The translations under genes were made by a program, and so were the position numbers. 64,000 nucleotides of DNA from positions 558,001 through 622,000 of the forward strand of contig JAIQDT010001109.1 of assembly GCA_021521415.1 (NCBI GenBank). The letters are read 5' to 3'. Under the pieces are notes generated by a model that saw nothing but the letters and a program-made list of their open reading frames with translations, ran no database searches and had not been told where the DNA came from. This document shows, one piece after another, positions 45,371 through 56,446 of the stretch. The first letter of the stretch is position 1; every line of letters begins with the position of its first letter. Source of the DNA: Bidens hawaiensis (Eukaryota; Streptophyta; Magnoliopsida; Asterales; Asteraceae).

Positions 45371-45490
45371 TGTATTGGGCTTGTATGTAAACCGAGATCC
45401 TAGTGATCTCGGTGGGCTTTGGGCTTGTATTGGGCTTGTATGTAAACCGAGATCCTAGTGATCTCGGTGGGCTTTGGGCTTGTATTGGGC
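45371..45490. repeat. 55 bp direct repeat with internal palindromes
   Basis: Two units (45371-45425, 45426-45480) plus ten bases of a third, all starting TGTATTGGGC. Each unit contains an inverted repeat CCGAGATC-CTAGT-GATCTCGG (45392-45412 and 45447-45467). Confidence 0.92.
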
Positions 45491-45978
45491 TAGGTTGTAG
45501 ACCCTATATATATATGTCTTGGGTCTAGGGCAAAGGTTGGCCGTTCATAATCGTTTGTTGAACGTGTGTTTGTGTAACAAAGTGCTTAAGCATCCGGCGT
45601 TAATATACGTGTGTTTTGAAGCAACTTGTGTGTGTTCTTTACTTGTTTTATTCGTTTGTCTTGAATCATCTCGTATTATATTCCGCAATAAGAACGAGAT
45701 CGTTGATATCACATTGAAAGATCAGTTTATAAGGAGTTACAATTTACATGTTTCTAGTTTTGTCAGAAATGGGTTGAAAGTTTCCTAGGCAATTCCCCTC
45801 GAAATGTTAGTTGTTTATATAAGCTAAATTACATTTTTGATCTTTAAACGCTAATAATAGATTTGGTCATTGATAATATTCACTTTCATTTTGTATTTTA
45901 ATTAAAAAAAACTCTATCTTTCTCTCTCTCTCTTAGTCCTTTTGAGTTTTGATTGACCTCTATTCAAAACACACTTAG
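45491..45978. other. LTR-like stretch, not resolved
   Basis: A TATATATA run at 45506-45514 is followed at about 45690-45712 by CGCAATAAGAACGAGATCG then TTGATATCACA, which has the feel of a copia LTR end. I find no partner LTR, primer site or target duplication, so a solo LTR is only a possibility. After 45790 the DNA is plain AT-rich. Confidence 0.3.
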
Positions 45979-47140
45979 GGGGTGTTTGTTTGCATCTTAT
46001 TCGGTCAGACATATTGGGTGTTTGGTTCAATAAAATTTTAGATCTTAATATATGAATGACCTTTTACCCATTCAGCTTCACAACCTCGTTGAATGAAAAA
46101 GAAGACCTAATTACCATGCCACTGCCTTAGTGACCACCGATATCATCGTCTCCCTACCATCGCTCGCACCTCCATATTCTTCACCATCACTGCTTCACCA
46201 ACTTGAAGGTTCAAACCCTAGAGTAGGTCTCATTTTCTCAGTTTGCAAGTTCAAATCTTGCAACTATGTTGTAAATTCCAATCAAACTTTTTGGTAACGC
46301 TTTTATTGATCGTTTCAATGGTTAATCTGATTGTTAATATTTCCTCTATGTTTGAATACTTCACTGTAATGATTTAAATTGATATATGTACCCCATCCTG
46401 AGCCTTAAATTGATATATGAACCCCATCATGAGCTTCACTTATCGAGATCGAGCCGGCTCGTGAGCCTAAACGAGCTTGTAATTTTTATCATTTTTATAG
46501 TATATAACAATTTGTAATTAGTATATATAATCTTATGAAAAAATAACTAAATAATACATATTTTTTAATATATAAAAGTATAATTGAATAAAATATATAA
46601 AACTAATTATAATATATAAAAGTTAACTAATAAATAGTAAACGAGCTGAGCTCGAGCTTTAAAAACTACTCAAAAATCGAACATGAGCTTTAAAAATAGA
46701 GATTGAAACGAGCCAAGCTCAACATTTCTGACATTTATGGTTGGCGGAAGCATGCATAAATGGAAACCAAAGTCCCAACCAAATATGGAGATTCAACTAT
46801 ATGAATCACCTACTCATATTTAACAATATACTTTATGGTAGCTATAAATTGGTCAAATTTTGCTTTTCTACACTTGATGATTGTATATTAGGATGAACCA
46901 ACATGAGAGTTGCAAGCAGAATGTTTCATAACTTCATATTCTTGTATTTTATGCTAAGCATGATGTGTATGCTCAATGATCCTAAAACAATCAACATGGA
47001 CGAACTGTTACAATGGTGCTCCAATAACCACTGCTAGCCTAACAATGTTTTAGGGCTGCTAAAGTGTTGTTATCTTCTAATATACCCATCATTTGATATT
47101 ATGCTAGAATTCTAACAAAACCGTGTATTCATTTTTGAAG

Positions 47141-47304
47141 GTTTGCTGCTGAGATTTTCCGTGACTTACATGAAGAAGTGATGTCATCTGCTGCACGTGG
47201 CCATGGTCTGCCAGTACGCATTAATCAGCTTGAGTCAGAATTTCCTCCAATTGAAAGGGCATTTTTGTCCCAAACATCCCATTATGCATTTTTCCTCAAT
47301 TCAG
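47141..47304 (+). pseudogene. Captured exon of a SCAR/WAVE-like gene
   Basis: An AG acceptor (...TTTTTGAAG) and a donor (CAG/GTTAGA) enclose an open exon reading [20 protein letters not shown], then [20 protein letters not shown] and a short tail ending at SG. This matches the N-terminal SCAR homology domain of plant SCAR/WAVE proteins, which activate ARP2/3 actin nucleation. Neither the preceding exon (with the gene's start) nor the following exon is present, so this is a single-exon gene fragment. Recognition rests on memory of the family. Confidence 0.72.
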
Positions 47305-47899
47305 GTTAGATAGTTGCTACTACATTTAGCTCATATAGTAAAAAGTATGATTTACATGACTAATTCTAGTTAGGATCTCTATTAGTGCTTTGAAAGTAGT
47401 TTCTATGTCATAGTTGTGTCACTTAAATAATTAAAGAAAGTGCAAGATGTACAATGAATCATTGAATGCAGTTTCTAAAAATCAGTTATGTTATCTAAAT
47501 ATATAACATCATATTAAAGTCATGAGAAGGTAACTGTTAAATGCAGATTACATATATGCATACGTAGACCATTTGTAAGTCACAATAGCAATTTAAAATG
47601 TTAAACTAGAACCTAGATGCTGCAATATAAACTTCATTTTTGCTCTTTTTTGTGTATCCTTTTAAATCAATAGGTTTTTTTACTTTTGCAGTGCCTCGCT
47701 TGTAATTTGTGTAACTCTAGAAAGTGTTTTATGCTTCTCCGTTTGAAGTTTTTTTTGTTTTACGTACATTTTCTTTTACGGCTATTTTGCGTTGCATTAC
47801 TGAATTTTTATATCTTCTTGTACGGCTATTTTGTCGGCTGCAAGTATGTTTACTAAATAGTAATAACTAAAATACTTCCTATCAATTCCCAATTTGCAG

Positions 47900-48070
47900 A
47901 TCTTTAACACAACTGTCACAATTCTGGCGAACCTATTTTTTGGGAATCCACAAAATCAACGAAGCAACCACAAATCTACAAACAACCCTGCCACAAGCAA
48001 TGCTTTTCCTTTTGAACATAACTCGGGTAAATATCCCCTCAACGAGAAAGATAGGCAAATCGAGTCTTGA
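47900..48070 (+). pseudogene. Open exon-like frame, unidentified
   Basis: Follows an acceptor-like AATTTGCAG and runs 56 codons to TGA (begins IFNTTVTILANLFFGNPQNQ). Asn-, Ser- and Thr-rich; no family recognised. It does not read as the next SCAR exon. Possibly a second captured fragment or chance. Confidence 0.25.
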
Positions 48071-48521
48071 CATTTGGGATGGAACACTTCTTTAGCCCAC
48101 TTTTGTTGTATCATAGTAAATGGGTTTTTATTATGTAATAGGGCCGTAAAACTTCCTCTTATAACTTATCTAGGTTTTCTAAAATTTGGAGTGTAAATTA
48201 TGAGTGACGTTATGTATTTGGATTGTAGTATGTTTCCATGAATTTTGAAGGATTTCTATGTAATTTGTATTTTCTATGATGTTTTGTATATTCCTTTTTA
48301 TAAATATTTGTCATTTAGTACGTTGTTTAGAGCTCTAATATATTAGATATATTTATTCAACACAAAAAATTTAAAGGGGTATATTAGTCATTTTAGACAA
48401 TCATTCAAAGGTCCAACCAAACAATATTTACTAACTCAACACTTAATGGCTCAGAGTCTCTTAACCATTGAGACCTCATATTGATTTAGCACTTAATGAC
48501 TCAACATTTCCCAAATAGCAC

Positions 48522-48655
48522 ATTAATCTTATGCATGTGTCACACATGTGATTGACAAATAAGTAACTTCATACTTTAAATAAAATACGCTTCAATTTTT
48601 AAACCAAATAAATATTTATAAAATATATTATATAATATTGTATATTATATTTAGA

Positions 48656-48710
<55 letters not shown>

Positions 48711-49629
48711 AGTATTCTAAGAAAACATTTTGAAATTGAGAACTTTAAGAATCATTTTGGTTCATATATGTAAAAAACATGAGTTTTAAAAAATAATGCC
48801 ATTTTTGAAATTATGAAAAAATTGGAGGGGCAATTATAGAAACTTGAAAAATCAAACACATTAGATTGAAAATAAATTTCAATCGTCATCACAAAAATCA
48901 CAATTGTAAAATCCGATCCCCAAATTCTCTCTGAATTAAACGGCGAATTAGGGTTTTTCACCGTCTTGCTCCACCGCGCTACACCGTGTTCTTGCTTCGC
49001 TGTATTCCTTTATGCTCCATCATTCAGCCGCGCTTACACTTTCACTGGTTAGTTATATTGGTCAGTTATCATTCAAACAAACTAATGTGTATATGTGGAT
49101 TTTTATATAACTTGTTTTGATTTTGATTTTGATTTTGATATTAAGAATTGTTCATTGTGAGTTGATTTGAACACTGATGACAATTTGAGAAATTCATAGC
49201 AAAATTAAGGTTAAGTTTGGTGTTCTTGTTGTAACAAATTGCATATTTTAGGTTTAATTTATTAAGGGTCAATATCATACCGATTTATTGAATAAATGAT
49301 TGTTTATAACATAATAAAAAATATTCATATATGTATATAGGTATTTAAGCTTATGCAATAGTTACTATAGTTAGTTGTTTAGTAAATTATAAATATATGT
49401 ACATATATGAGTAACTTTATATACAAGAATGCATAATATTTATAATAAATTATTTTTCATAACATGATAGAAAATATATATACGTGCATATAGGTGTTTA
49501 AGCTTATGTAATAAGTACTATAGTTAGTTGTTTGGTAAATTATACATATATGTTGTGACTTTATAGACATATATGCATAATATTTTTAATAAATAATTGT
49601 TCATAGCATTATAGAAATTATACACATGT
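48522..49629. other. AT-rich region left of the copia element
   Basis: Contains (AT)n at 48664-48705 and then DNA without a recognised gene. A pair of diverged direct repeats of about 150 bp (near 49300-49440 and 49445-49600, sharing TTTAAGCTTATG and ATAGTTAGTTGTTT) lies just before the LTR. Confidence 0.5.
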
Positions 49630-50039
49630 TGTTGGTGCATGATGTCAGTAGTTCAGTATCTAGTGTTTTGTATGTGTCTGTAATCGAGTTAGATTGTTTG
49701 TGTTGTGTTTAGATAAGTTGTCACACAAGTTCGCCTGATGTAAGCGAACTTGTGGACAAGCGAAGTTAGGACAACTTCGCCTAACATGTTAGGCGAAGTT
49801 GTCGAGGTGTATTTAACCTCAACTTCGGCTTGTTTTGTTTAGGGGATTCCAGAACGTGTATTTGTGATTTGATATCACGTGTTGAAGTGTTGCAATACAA
49901 CGTGTCGTTTTAGTATTGTAACGTGTGTTTGTGTTTCGGTTTAACGTATTATACATCTTACGCTCGTATCATGTTACGTAGGGATTCCGCACCTACGTAC
50001 TACGAGATACTCCTTTGTAGATCAGGCTGGGAACCTACA
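49630..50039 (+). mobile_element. 5' LTR of the Sirevirus-type copia element
   Basis: 410 bp from TGTTGGTGCATGATG to GGGAACCTACA. It contains a 34 bp perfect palindrome (49770-49803) and a second inverted repeat, CACAAGTTCGC...GCGAACTTGTG (about 49726-49753). Short palindrome clusters in LTRs are a known feature of Sireviruses. Confidence 0.9.
49770..49803. repeat. 34 bp perfect palindrome in the copia LTR
   Basis: The left half is GACAACTTCGCCTAACA; the right half is its exact reverse complement, with no spacer. It contains the same GCGAAGTT core found in the three internal arrays of this element. Confidence 0.95.
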
Positions 50040-50041
50040 AC

Positions 50042-50053
50042 TGGTATCCGAGC
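50042..50053 (+). other. Primer-binding site of the copia element
   Basis: TGGTATCCGAGC, one mismatch from the tRNA-iMet complement TGGTATCAGAGC, two bases after the LTR. Confidence 0.85.
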
Positions 50054-50205
50054 ATTTGCTCGTGATTGTGTGGTTCGGTATTATCACATGAGTGTAAAGA
50101 TCGTTCCGTTCGACTATTCGCGGAATGAGTTTACGTTGAAATACCGTTTTTTTGTGTCCTACCTCGCAATACGTCAAATTAAAACCTGCAAAAATCTGAA
50201 GTTCA

Positions 50206-50412
50206 TCAGGCGAAGTTGCCGTCACTGTTCGTAGGGTTTAAGCGAAGTTATAAGTTTAAGCGAAGTTTAAGCGAAGTTATAGATCAAGCGAAGTTAGGAA
50301 GCAAGCGAAGTTAAGGTTTAACGAAGTTGGGAAACAAGCGAAGTTAAGTATAAGGCGAAGTTGAGGATACAAGCGATGTTAAGCTTAAGCGAAGTTAAGC
50401 ATAACTTCGCCA
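50206..50412 (+). repeat. GCGAAGTT repeat array in the copia leader
   Basis: About ten copies of AAGCGAAGTTA at irregular spacing of 12-25 bases, ending in an inverted pair GCGAAGTTAAGCATAACTTCGC. It lies between the primer-binding site and gag. Confidence 0.92.
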
Positions 50413-50486
50413 TCTGATCACTGTTCAAAATAAAAAAAAAAAATTCTTTACTTTCTTTGTGTTTTCGAGTCGTGTTTCTTTCAACG

Positions 50487-51931
50487 ATGACTTCAATAAA
50501 CATTACTGAACTGGTGAAAATGGAATTGAAGCCGGTTCAGCAACTAAAGCTCCAAAAATGCTCAAGGGTACCGATTTCGTTGCTTGGAAAGATCGGTTTG
50601 AACAGTATGTGAAATATCAAGATGCTAAGATGTGGGTGTGCATACAAGATGGATACATTCCACCAACAGCCTTGTTTGAGGGTCGTGAACAGATTAAGAA
50701 GTACAATAAGATGGAAGAGGAAGAAAAGAATATGTATGAGGCAGAAAGTAAAGCTCATGCAGCAATAACAATGGCTCTTCCACAAGAGATTCTTCATACA
50801 TTCAAGAAGTACAAAACTGCTAGAGAGCTATGGGAAGCACTTGAAAATCGATATGAAGGTAATGTGGGGATACGTGCTTCCAAAACTAAGCTGCTAAAAA
50901 CCCAATTCTCTGTATTCAAGTATCTGAAAAATGAATCACTTGACGATATCATCACCAGATATTATCACTTGATGACCGAACTTAGTAATTACTCCATTGA
51001 ATACAAAGAAGAAGAGATAGTAGAGAAACTTCTTGATGCTCTTCCACCGAAATGAGAAATGTATACGGTTTTGATGAGAGAGGATAAATAATTCGCCAAT
51101 ATTGATCTTGAAACAGCAGTCAATAAGTTACGAAATTTTGAGCTCAACATGGTTCGAAAGAAGACACCAACTGATCAAGTTCAGGATCCGGGAATGTATG
51201 GTGCGAAAGTCTCTTCAAGTTCAAGTTCAAAATTAGAATCGTCTGCCTATTACTCAAAGGGAGAATCAAACTCCAACTCAACTCGAGATGGTCATGTGAT
51301 TCTTAATATGGATGGCGACGTATGTTTCGTAGCTGGAGGTAGTAGTTCTTCAAAACCTCAAGCAACAACTGGTAATTTCTCATCAAATGTTCCAACCAAC
51401 AACTACTCACAGATGCCCATGAGTGTTAAATCAGCTGAACAGCAGTTTGCTCTCTATGCATCCTTCATTGCATCTTATGAGAATTATATCAAAGGTAAAA
51501 TGGTCGACCCTGCAACTTTGGATGAAGACTATGATCAGATCGATGCTGATGATTTAGAAGGGATGGATTTGCAGTGGCAAATGGCTATGATAGTAAGAAG
51601 GGTTAAGAGATTCATGAAGAAAACGGGTAGAAAGTTCGTTGGAGAAAGACCAGGGTTTGAGAAATCAAATGTTAGATGTTACAACTGTCAACAAAATGGT
51701 CATTTTGCCAAGGAATGTACAAATGAGAGAGTCGAACGCAGTCAGAACAGGCCTGCACAACAGAATGGGGGAGGTAGTGAGAATAGGGCTATGGTATCTA
51801 GACAGAATGGCGGATACAACTGGAATCTGCAAGTTGAGGAAGTGTTCGAACAGGCTAATTTGGTCAACATCGAAACTGGAGGGAGCGAGAGAGAGAGACG
51901 GGAGAAAATCAAGCATATATGGCAGAAGTGA
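50487..51931 (+). pseudogene. gag: Copia gag with first zinc knuckle
   Basis: ATG at 50487 begins MTSINITELVKM; a frameshift before about 50525 joins the long frame containing MLKGTDFVAWKDRFEQY, YKTARELWEALENRYEG and YHLMTELSNY (the gag capsid region of UBN2 type). Two stops at 51053 and 51086 break it without a shift. The same frame continues to a CCHC knuckle, CYNCQQNGHFAKEC (51677-51718), and ends at 51931. Confidence 0.88.
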
Positions 51932-52539
51932 ACGATCAGCTCTCTGAGGTAAGTTCTGAACTTCATTGTATGCAATGTGAGAATCTGTCTGAACAATTGA
52001 AAACTGTAACTGATCAGTTTGTTAGTTTGGACGCACAATTTAAAACGTTAAAAGAAGATCACCACTACACTAAAACTAGAGAAAACAGTTACTCGGTAAA
52101 AATAAAAGCTAGTGAAAAAGATATCAAAAGTCTTAAAGTCAGTCTAGCTGATAAAATTCAAGTAATTGATCTTAGTTATGAAGTGTTAGAAGAAAAAACC
52201 AAACTAATTGCTGAAAGAGATAAACAGATAGCTGATTACCAGGTAAAAGTGGTGGAACTAAACAGAAAAATTGAACAATTTAGAAATTCCTCAGCAATGC
52301 TTGATCACATCATAAGTGTTCAACGTTCCCCAGTTAACAAAGGGGGAATTGGATTTTCTGAAGTTCCACCACCGTATAACAATAACTATACTTATAATCC
52401 TAGTAATCAGAAATCTGCTGATGTTGAGATTAGTCAGATAGTTCCAGTCAAAATTTCAACTAAAGAACCTGAAGTTGACAAGAGCGAAACAAGTAAGCCA
52501 ATTCCTAAGGTTAAGATTGCTGTTCCTAGCTCTGTCTAA
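51919..52539 (+). CDS. Copia gag-pol linker, coiled coil
   Basis: A 206-codon frame, shifted relative to the first gag part. Residues 1-120 have heptad-like spacing of Leu, Ile and Val among Glu and Lys, typical of a coiled coil. The rest is Pro-, Asn- and Thr-rich. Sirevirus Gag proteins are known to carry a long coiled coil in this place. The shift at about 51915 lies in a GAGAGAGAG run and is probably a mutation; the start shown is only the first Met of the frame. Confidence 0.7.
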   Translation: MAEVNDQLSEVSSELHCMQCENLSEQLKTVTDQFVSLDAQFKTLKEDHHYTKTRENSYSVKIKASEKDIKSLKVSLADKIQVIDLSYEVLEEKTKLIAERDKQIADYQVKVVELNRKIEQFRNSSAMLDHIISVQRSPVNKGGIGFSEVPPPYNNNYTYNPSNQKSADVEISQIVPVKISTKEPEVDKSETSKPIPKVKIAVPSSV

Positions 52540-53130
52540 TCAAATTCGGACAAATCATCCGAATCGGGTGAGATAAAAGAAGAGGTAGGTTACTGAAACG
52601 AGGGGAGGAATATAAGCCAAACGAAAAGAATTCTTCCCTAAATCCGTTTGTCCCACAATATGTTAGACAAACGGGTAGTAATGCAACCTCAACATCTGAA
52701 ACAATTGTTGAGACGAAAGTTGAACACAGAAGCTGTTTCAGATGCAATCAAGTAGGACACCTTATTGCTGATTGTCCTCTAAATCACAGAAAATTTAGAG
52801 GTATGAGTCCTCCGAAAACTGATTATAAAACGAATGGTAATTATTATGCTAGTAAGAATACGTACACACCAAAGGTCAGACATTGGACTAATCCAAGATT
52901 TCAAAGAAAGGGATCTCAGTTTTTCCCAGTTAACAACCAAACCAACAATTATAATTCAGTTAATTCACTAAGGTTTGGATGGCCTCATAGTCAATCCTCA
53001 AGAAGGTTCCCTTTCAGACCTTACAGGAATCATCCTCAAACTGCCTTTGGATAACCAAAGTACGGGATGCCGTTTAACAGATTTAATCGACCCAAGACCA
53101 GTAGGTCTTGGGTCCCTAGATTTTAATCTT
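52540..53130 (+). pseudogene. Copia second zinc knuckle and linker
   Basis: A second CCHC knuckle, CFRCNQVGHLIADC, is at 52734-52775. It is followed by a basic, Asn/Gln/Arg-rich segment (52803-53054; NQTNNYNSVNS) that ends in a stop, before the protease. Two knuckles separated by a coiled coil fit Sirevirus organisation. Confidence 0.8.
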
Positions 53131-53590
53131 TTTCTCTAACTGTGCAGGATCAGTTGAACAGGGCCGTAAACAATATGTGGGTTGTGGACAGTGGCTGTTC
53201 CCGGCACATGACTGGTAACAAGAATTTGTTACATGAATGGAAACCTGTTCAAGGAGGTAGGGTTAGTTTCGCTGGAGAGAGTGGAGGTAGAATCACGTAT
53301 TGGAACAGTGACAAATGGAAAAATGAAGTTGGAGAAGGTGAACTTTGTTGAAGAATTGAAGCATAACTTGTTGAGTGTATCTCAGATTTGTGACAAAGAC
53401 TACACGGTGCATTTTACTAAAAACGAGGCAATCGTCCTTTATCCTGGTTTCAAGATACCAGAGGCATGGGTGGTGATGAGAGCTCCAAGAGAAAAGAACA
53501 CGTATGTAATGAATATGAGGTCAACTGAGATGACATCAGAAGAGTTATGTCTTCTGTCGAAGGCAACTGAGTCCGAGTCCGAGTCATAGC
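53131..53590 (+). pseudogene. pol: Copia protease
   Basis: 53142-53351 carries the active site WVVDSGCSRHMTG (D-S-G). A shift to the 53233-53589 frame gives the rest of the protease and start of integrase (ELKHNLLSVSQICDKDYTV). Confidence 0.85.
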
Positions 53591-54702
53591 ACCGAAGAAT
53601 GGGACATATACATCTTCGTAAAATGAATTACATTGTCAAAAATGGGCTGGTGCTTGGTGTTCCCTTGAAGAATTTTAACTTTGAAGATCAATTCTTGTCG
53701 TGCAGGAAGGGAAAGCAACACAAGAAACCTCATCACTCCAAGAAGGTTAACTCAATCGTCAGTACACTAGACCTACTTCACATGGATCTCTTTGGTCCCG
53801 TGAATGTAAAGAGTCTAGGAGGGACGTCATACTGCTTGGTAGTAACCGATGATTACTCTCGATACTCTTGGGTATACTTTCTGAAGGCAAAAGATGAGAC
53901 GGTTCAGTTGGTAATTAACTTGATTACCAAGGTTGAAAACATTGTTGGGAGAAAGGTTAAGTACATCAGGAGTGATAATGGTAGAGAGTTCAAGAATTAC
54001 CAGATGTAGATGTTCTGCTTACAGAAAGGGATATACCACCAGTACAGCGCCCCGTATACTCCGCAACAAAATGGGGTAGCTGAGAGGAAGAATAGAACGC
54101 TAATCGAAGGAGCTAGAACCATGCTGGCTGATGCTAAACTTCCCGTGGTGTTCTGGGCTGACGCTGTTGCCACAGCCTGTTATATCCTTAATCGTGTTTT
54201 AACTGTTAAAAGATTGAATAAAACTTGTTATGAACTTATGCATGGTAGAAAGCCCAACTTGAATGGTCTCAAACCTTTCGGGTCCCCATGTACTATATTA
54301 AAGACAAACTCAAAATTTGGTGAGAAAGCCGACGAAGGTATTTTGGTCGGATATGTTGTTGGTACTCCCAACAGAAGAGTCTTTAATTTATCGAACAGCA
54401 AGGTTGAGGTGGTATGTAACACGGACATTACAAGCTACATTTCACCAAAGCCTAGCATGGGACCCGCTGAAGCTTTCGACTATGATAAACTCTTCAGATC
54501 TTTTAATTTGCCTTACTTGGATTTTGCAGAAGTTGATGAGAAAATTGCTTTACAGATTCTGTATGACGAGGAGGAAAATGTTGTGCAACGTCCGCGATAC
54601 GATGAAAGTCAACCTTCTTCGTCAAGTGCCGTTGATACTTCGGCTGCCCTTACCGAAGAAGAATTCTACAATCCATTCACTCTCAACATCAATCACCCAT
54701 AG
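53591..54702 (+). pseudogene. pol: Copia integrase
   Basis: 53599-54009 holds the zinc region (GHIHLRKMN; one Cys of the pair is replaced, leaving FLSCRKGK) and the core start, LLHMDLFGPV and VTDDYSRYSWVYFL, then IRSDNGREF. A TAG at 54007-54009 interrupts it in frame. 54010-54702 resumes with TPQQNGVAERKNRTLIEGA (catalytic Glu) and the GKP-like region, LMHGRKPNLNGLKPFG. The D-D-E residues are all in place; only the nonsense codon kills it. Confidence 0.88.
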
Positions 54703-55976
54703 ATGAACTCTCTTCGAACTTAGAAAACAATCTGGAGGTCAGTACAGTTCCGACTACAGGAATTCACAAAAATCACCCGTTGGAGAACGTGATAGGGGAT
54801 CTGTCTGACGGTGTTCAAACAAGAAGAAGTCTGAATGAGCACACTTGTGTTTACGCAGGCATTAAAGAAACGGGTATCATAAATGAATGTTTGTACACCT
54901 GCTTCATCAGCCAGATTGAACCAAAGAATTATCAAATGGCTCTAAAGGATAGCTCGTGGGTCGAAGCCATGCAAGAAGAGTTAGCTCAGTTCGAGAAGAT
55001 GGAAGTATGGAAATTAGTTGCAAAACCGAAGAATGTACATGCTATTGGAACAAAGTGGGTTTTTAAATGTAAGAGAGATGAGAAAGGGATAATTATAAGG
55101 AATAAGGCGAGGCTGGTCGTAAAAGGGTTTAATCAGCAAGAAGAAATCGACTACAATGAAGTGTTTGCTTCTGTGGCAAGATTGGAGGCAATTAGACTAT
55201 TTTTGGCATTTGCTGCACACAATGAGATGAAGGTGTTCCAGTTAGATGTGAAAAGTGCATTTCTTAATGGTAAAGTCGATGAGGTGGTGTACGTTGAACA
55301 ACCTCCGGGTTTCCCTGACCCTGATTTTCCTGATCATGTGTACAAACTGATTAAAGCGTTATATGGGCTTCATCAGGCCCCTCGTGCCTGGTACGCAACA
55401 TTGTCTGATTATTTGCTTGAGAATGGGTTCGAAAGAGGAAAGATCGACAGCACGCTGTTTGTCAAGAGAAAAGGGGGAGATTTTCTACTAGTGCAAGTCT
55501 ATGTGGACGACATCATTTTTGCTGCATCAAAAGTCGCCATGTGTCAGGAATTTGAAGAAGTCATGAAAAGGAGGTTTGAAATGAGCGCAATAGGCGAATT
55601 AAATTTCTTTTTGGGTTTGCAGGCAGATCAGAAGAAAGATGGGATGTTTATTCATCAAACAAAATATGTCCATGATGTGCTCAAACGCTTCAAGATGGAA
55701 GATAGCACCCCATTTGATACTCCAGTTTGCGTCAACCACAAACTGGGAGCTGAATCAGACAGTGATGAAGACGTGGACCCCACCCAATATCGAGCAATCA
55801 TAGGTTCTTTAATGTATTTAATTGCATCTAGACCTGATATTATGTTTGCAGTTTGTCTTTGTGCTCGTTTTCAGGCAAGCCCAAAGGAATCTCACATGAA
55901 GGGAGTGAAGAGAATATTGCGGTATCTCAAAGGCAAGCCTAAGTTGGGATTGTGGTACACGAAAGGGGGAGACTGA
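54703..55976 (+). CDS. pol: Copia reverse transcriptase
   Basis: The 54780-55976 frame (398 codons) has the full copia RT: WVEAMQEELAQFEKMEVW, GTKWVFKCKRDEKG, RLVVKGFNQQEEIDY, QLDVKSAFLNG, VYVEQPPGF, LYGLHQAPRAWY and the catalytic YVDD in VQVYVDDIIFAAS, then LNFFLGLQ and YRAIIGSLMYL. It stops in a GGGGGA run where a one-base shift separates it from RNase H. The first Met is internal to the polyprotein. Confidence 0.92.
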
Positions 55977-56446
55977 ATTTGGTAGCTTACACGGATTCTG
56001 ACTATGGAGGTTGCAATCAGAACAGGAAGTCGACAACCGGTGGATGTCAGTTTCTGGGAGGAAAATTGGTGTCATGGCAGTGCAAGAAGCAGACCTCAGT
56101 AGCCATTTCCACCTGTGAAGCAGAGTACATAGCAGCATCAAACTGCTGCTCCCAGGTTCTTTGGATACAACAGCAATTGCGCGATTACGGTCTGAATTTC
56201 ACTCAAACTCCTATTTGCATTGATAACTCTGCCGCAATCTCAGTAACTAACAATCCCGTCAAACACAGTAAAACTAAACACATTGACATTCGTCATCATT
56301 CTATACGGGATTGTGCTGAGAAGAAATTAATAGTGCTAGAAAAGGTTAATTCGTTGGAAAATTTCGCTGATCTTTTTACTAAAGCGTTTGACCGAACTCG
56401 TTTTCAAAATCTTATTGAGCTTAATGGGATGATCAATCCCGAGTAA
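55952..56446 (+). CDS. pol: Copia RNase H, end of pol
   Basis: A 164-codon frame with YTDSDYGGC, KSTTGGCQF, TCEAEYIAAS, then KHIDIRHHSIRD and ADLFTKAFD, and a stop after NGMINPE. This is the usual end of copia pol. It overlaps the RT frame by about 25 bases because of a shift. Confidence 0.92.
   Translation: MVHERGRLNLVAYTDSDYGGCNQNRKSTTGGCQFLGGKLVSWQCKKQTSVAISTCEAEYIAASNCCSQVLWIQQQLRDYGLNFTQTPICIDNSAAISVTNNPVKHSKTKHIDIRHHSIRDCAEKKLIVLEKVNSLENFADLFTKAFDRTRFQNLIELNGMINPE

Larger units (their letters stand above)
45979..48521. mobile_element. Candidate non-autonomous DNA transposon holding gene exons
   Basis: The left side starts GGGGGTGTTTGTTTGC, a common plant DNA-transposon end. About 2.5 kb to the right, the sequence TTTCCCAAATAGCACATTAA has the look of the other end (TTAATGTGCTATTTGGGAAA in reverse). 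The inverted match is weak and no target duplication is established, so the limits are uncertain. The block contains a SCAR-like exon (47141) and another open exon-like frame (47900). No transposase was recognised. Confidence 0.35.

Noticed and set aside
45158..45788. Small hydrophobic frames that might encode membrane peptides
   Set aside because: They lie in T-rich non-coding DNA and repeats, with no family resemblance or conserved motif.
50537..50797. A minus-strand hydrophobic frame of 86 codons
   Set aside because: It is antisense to the copia gag.
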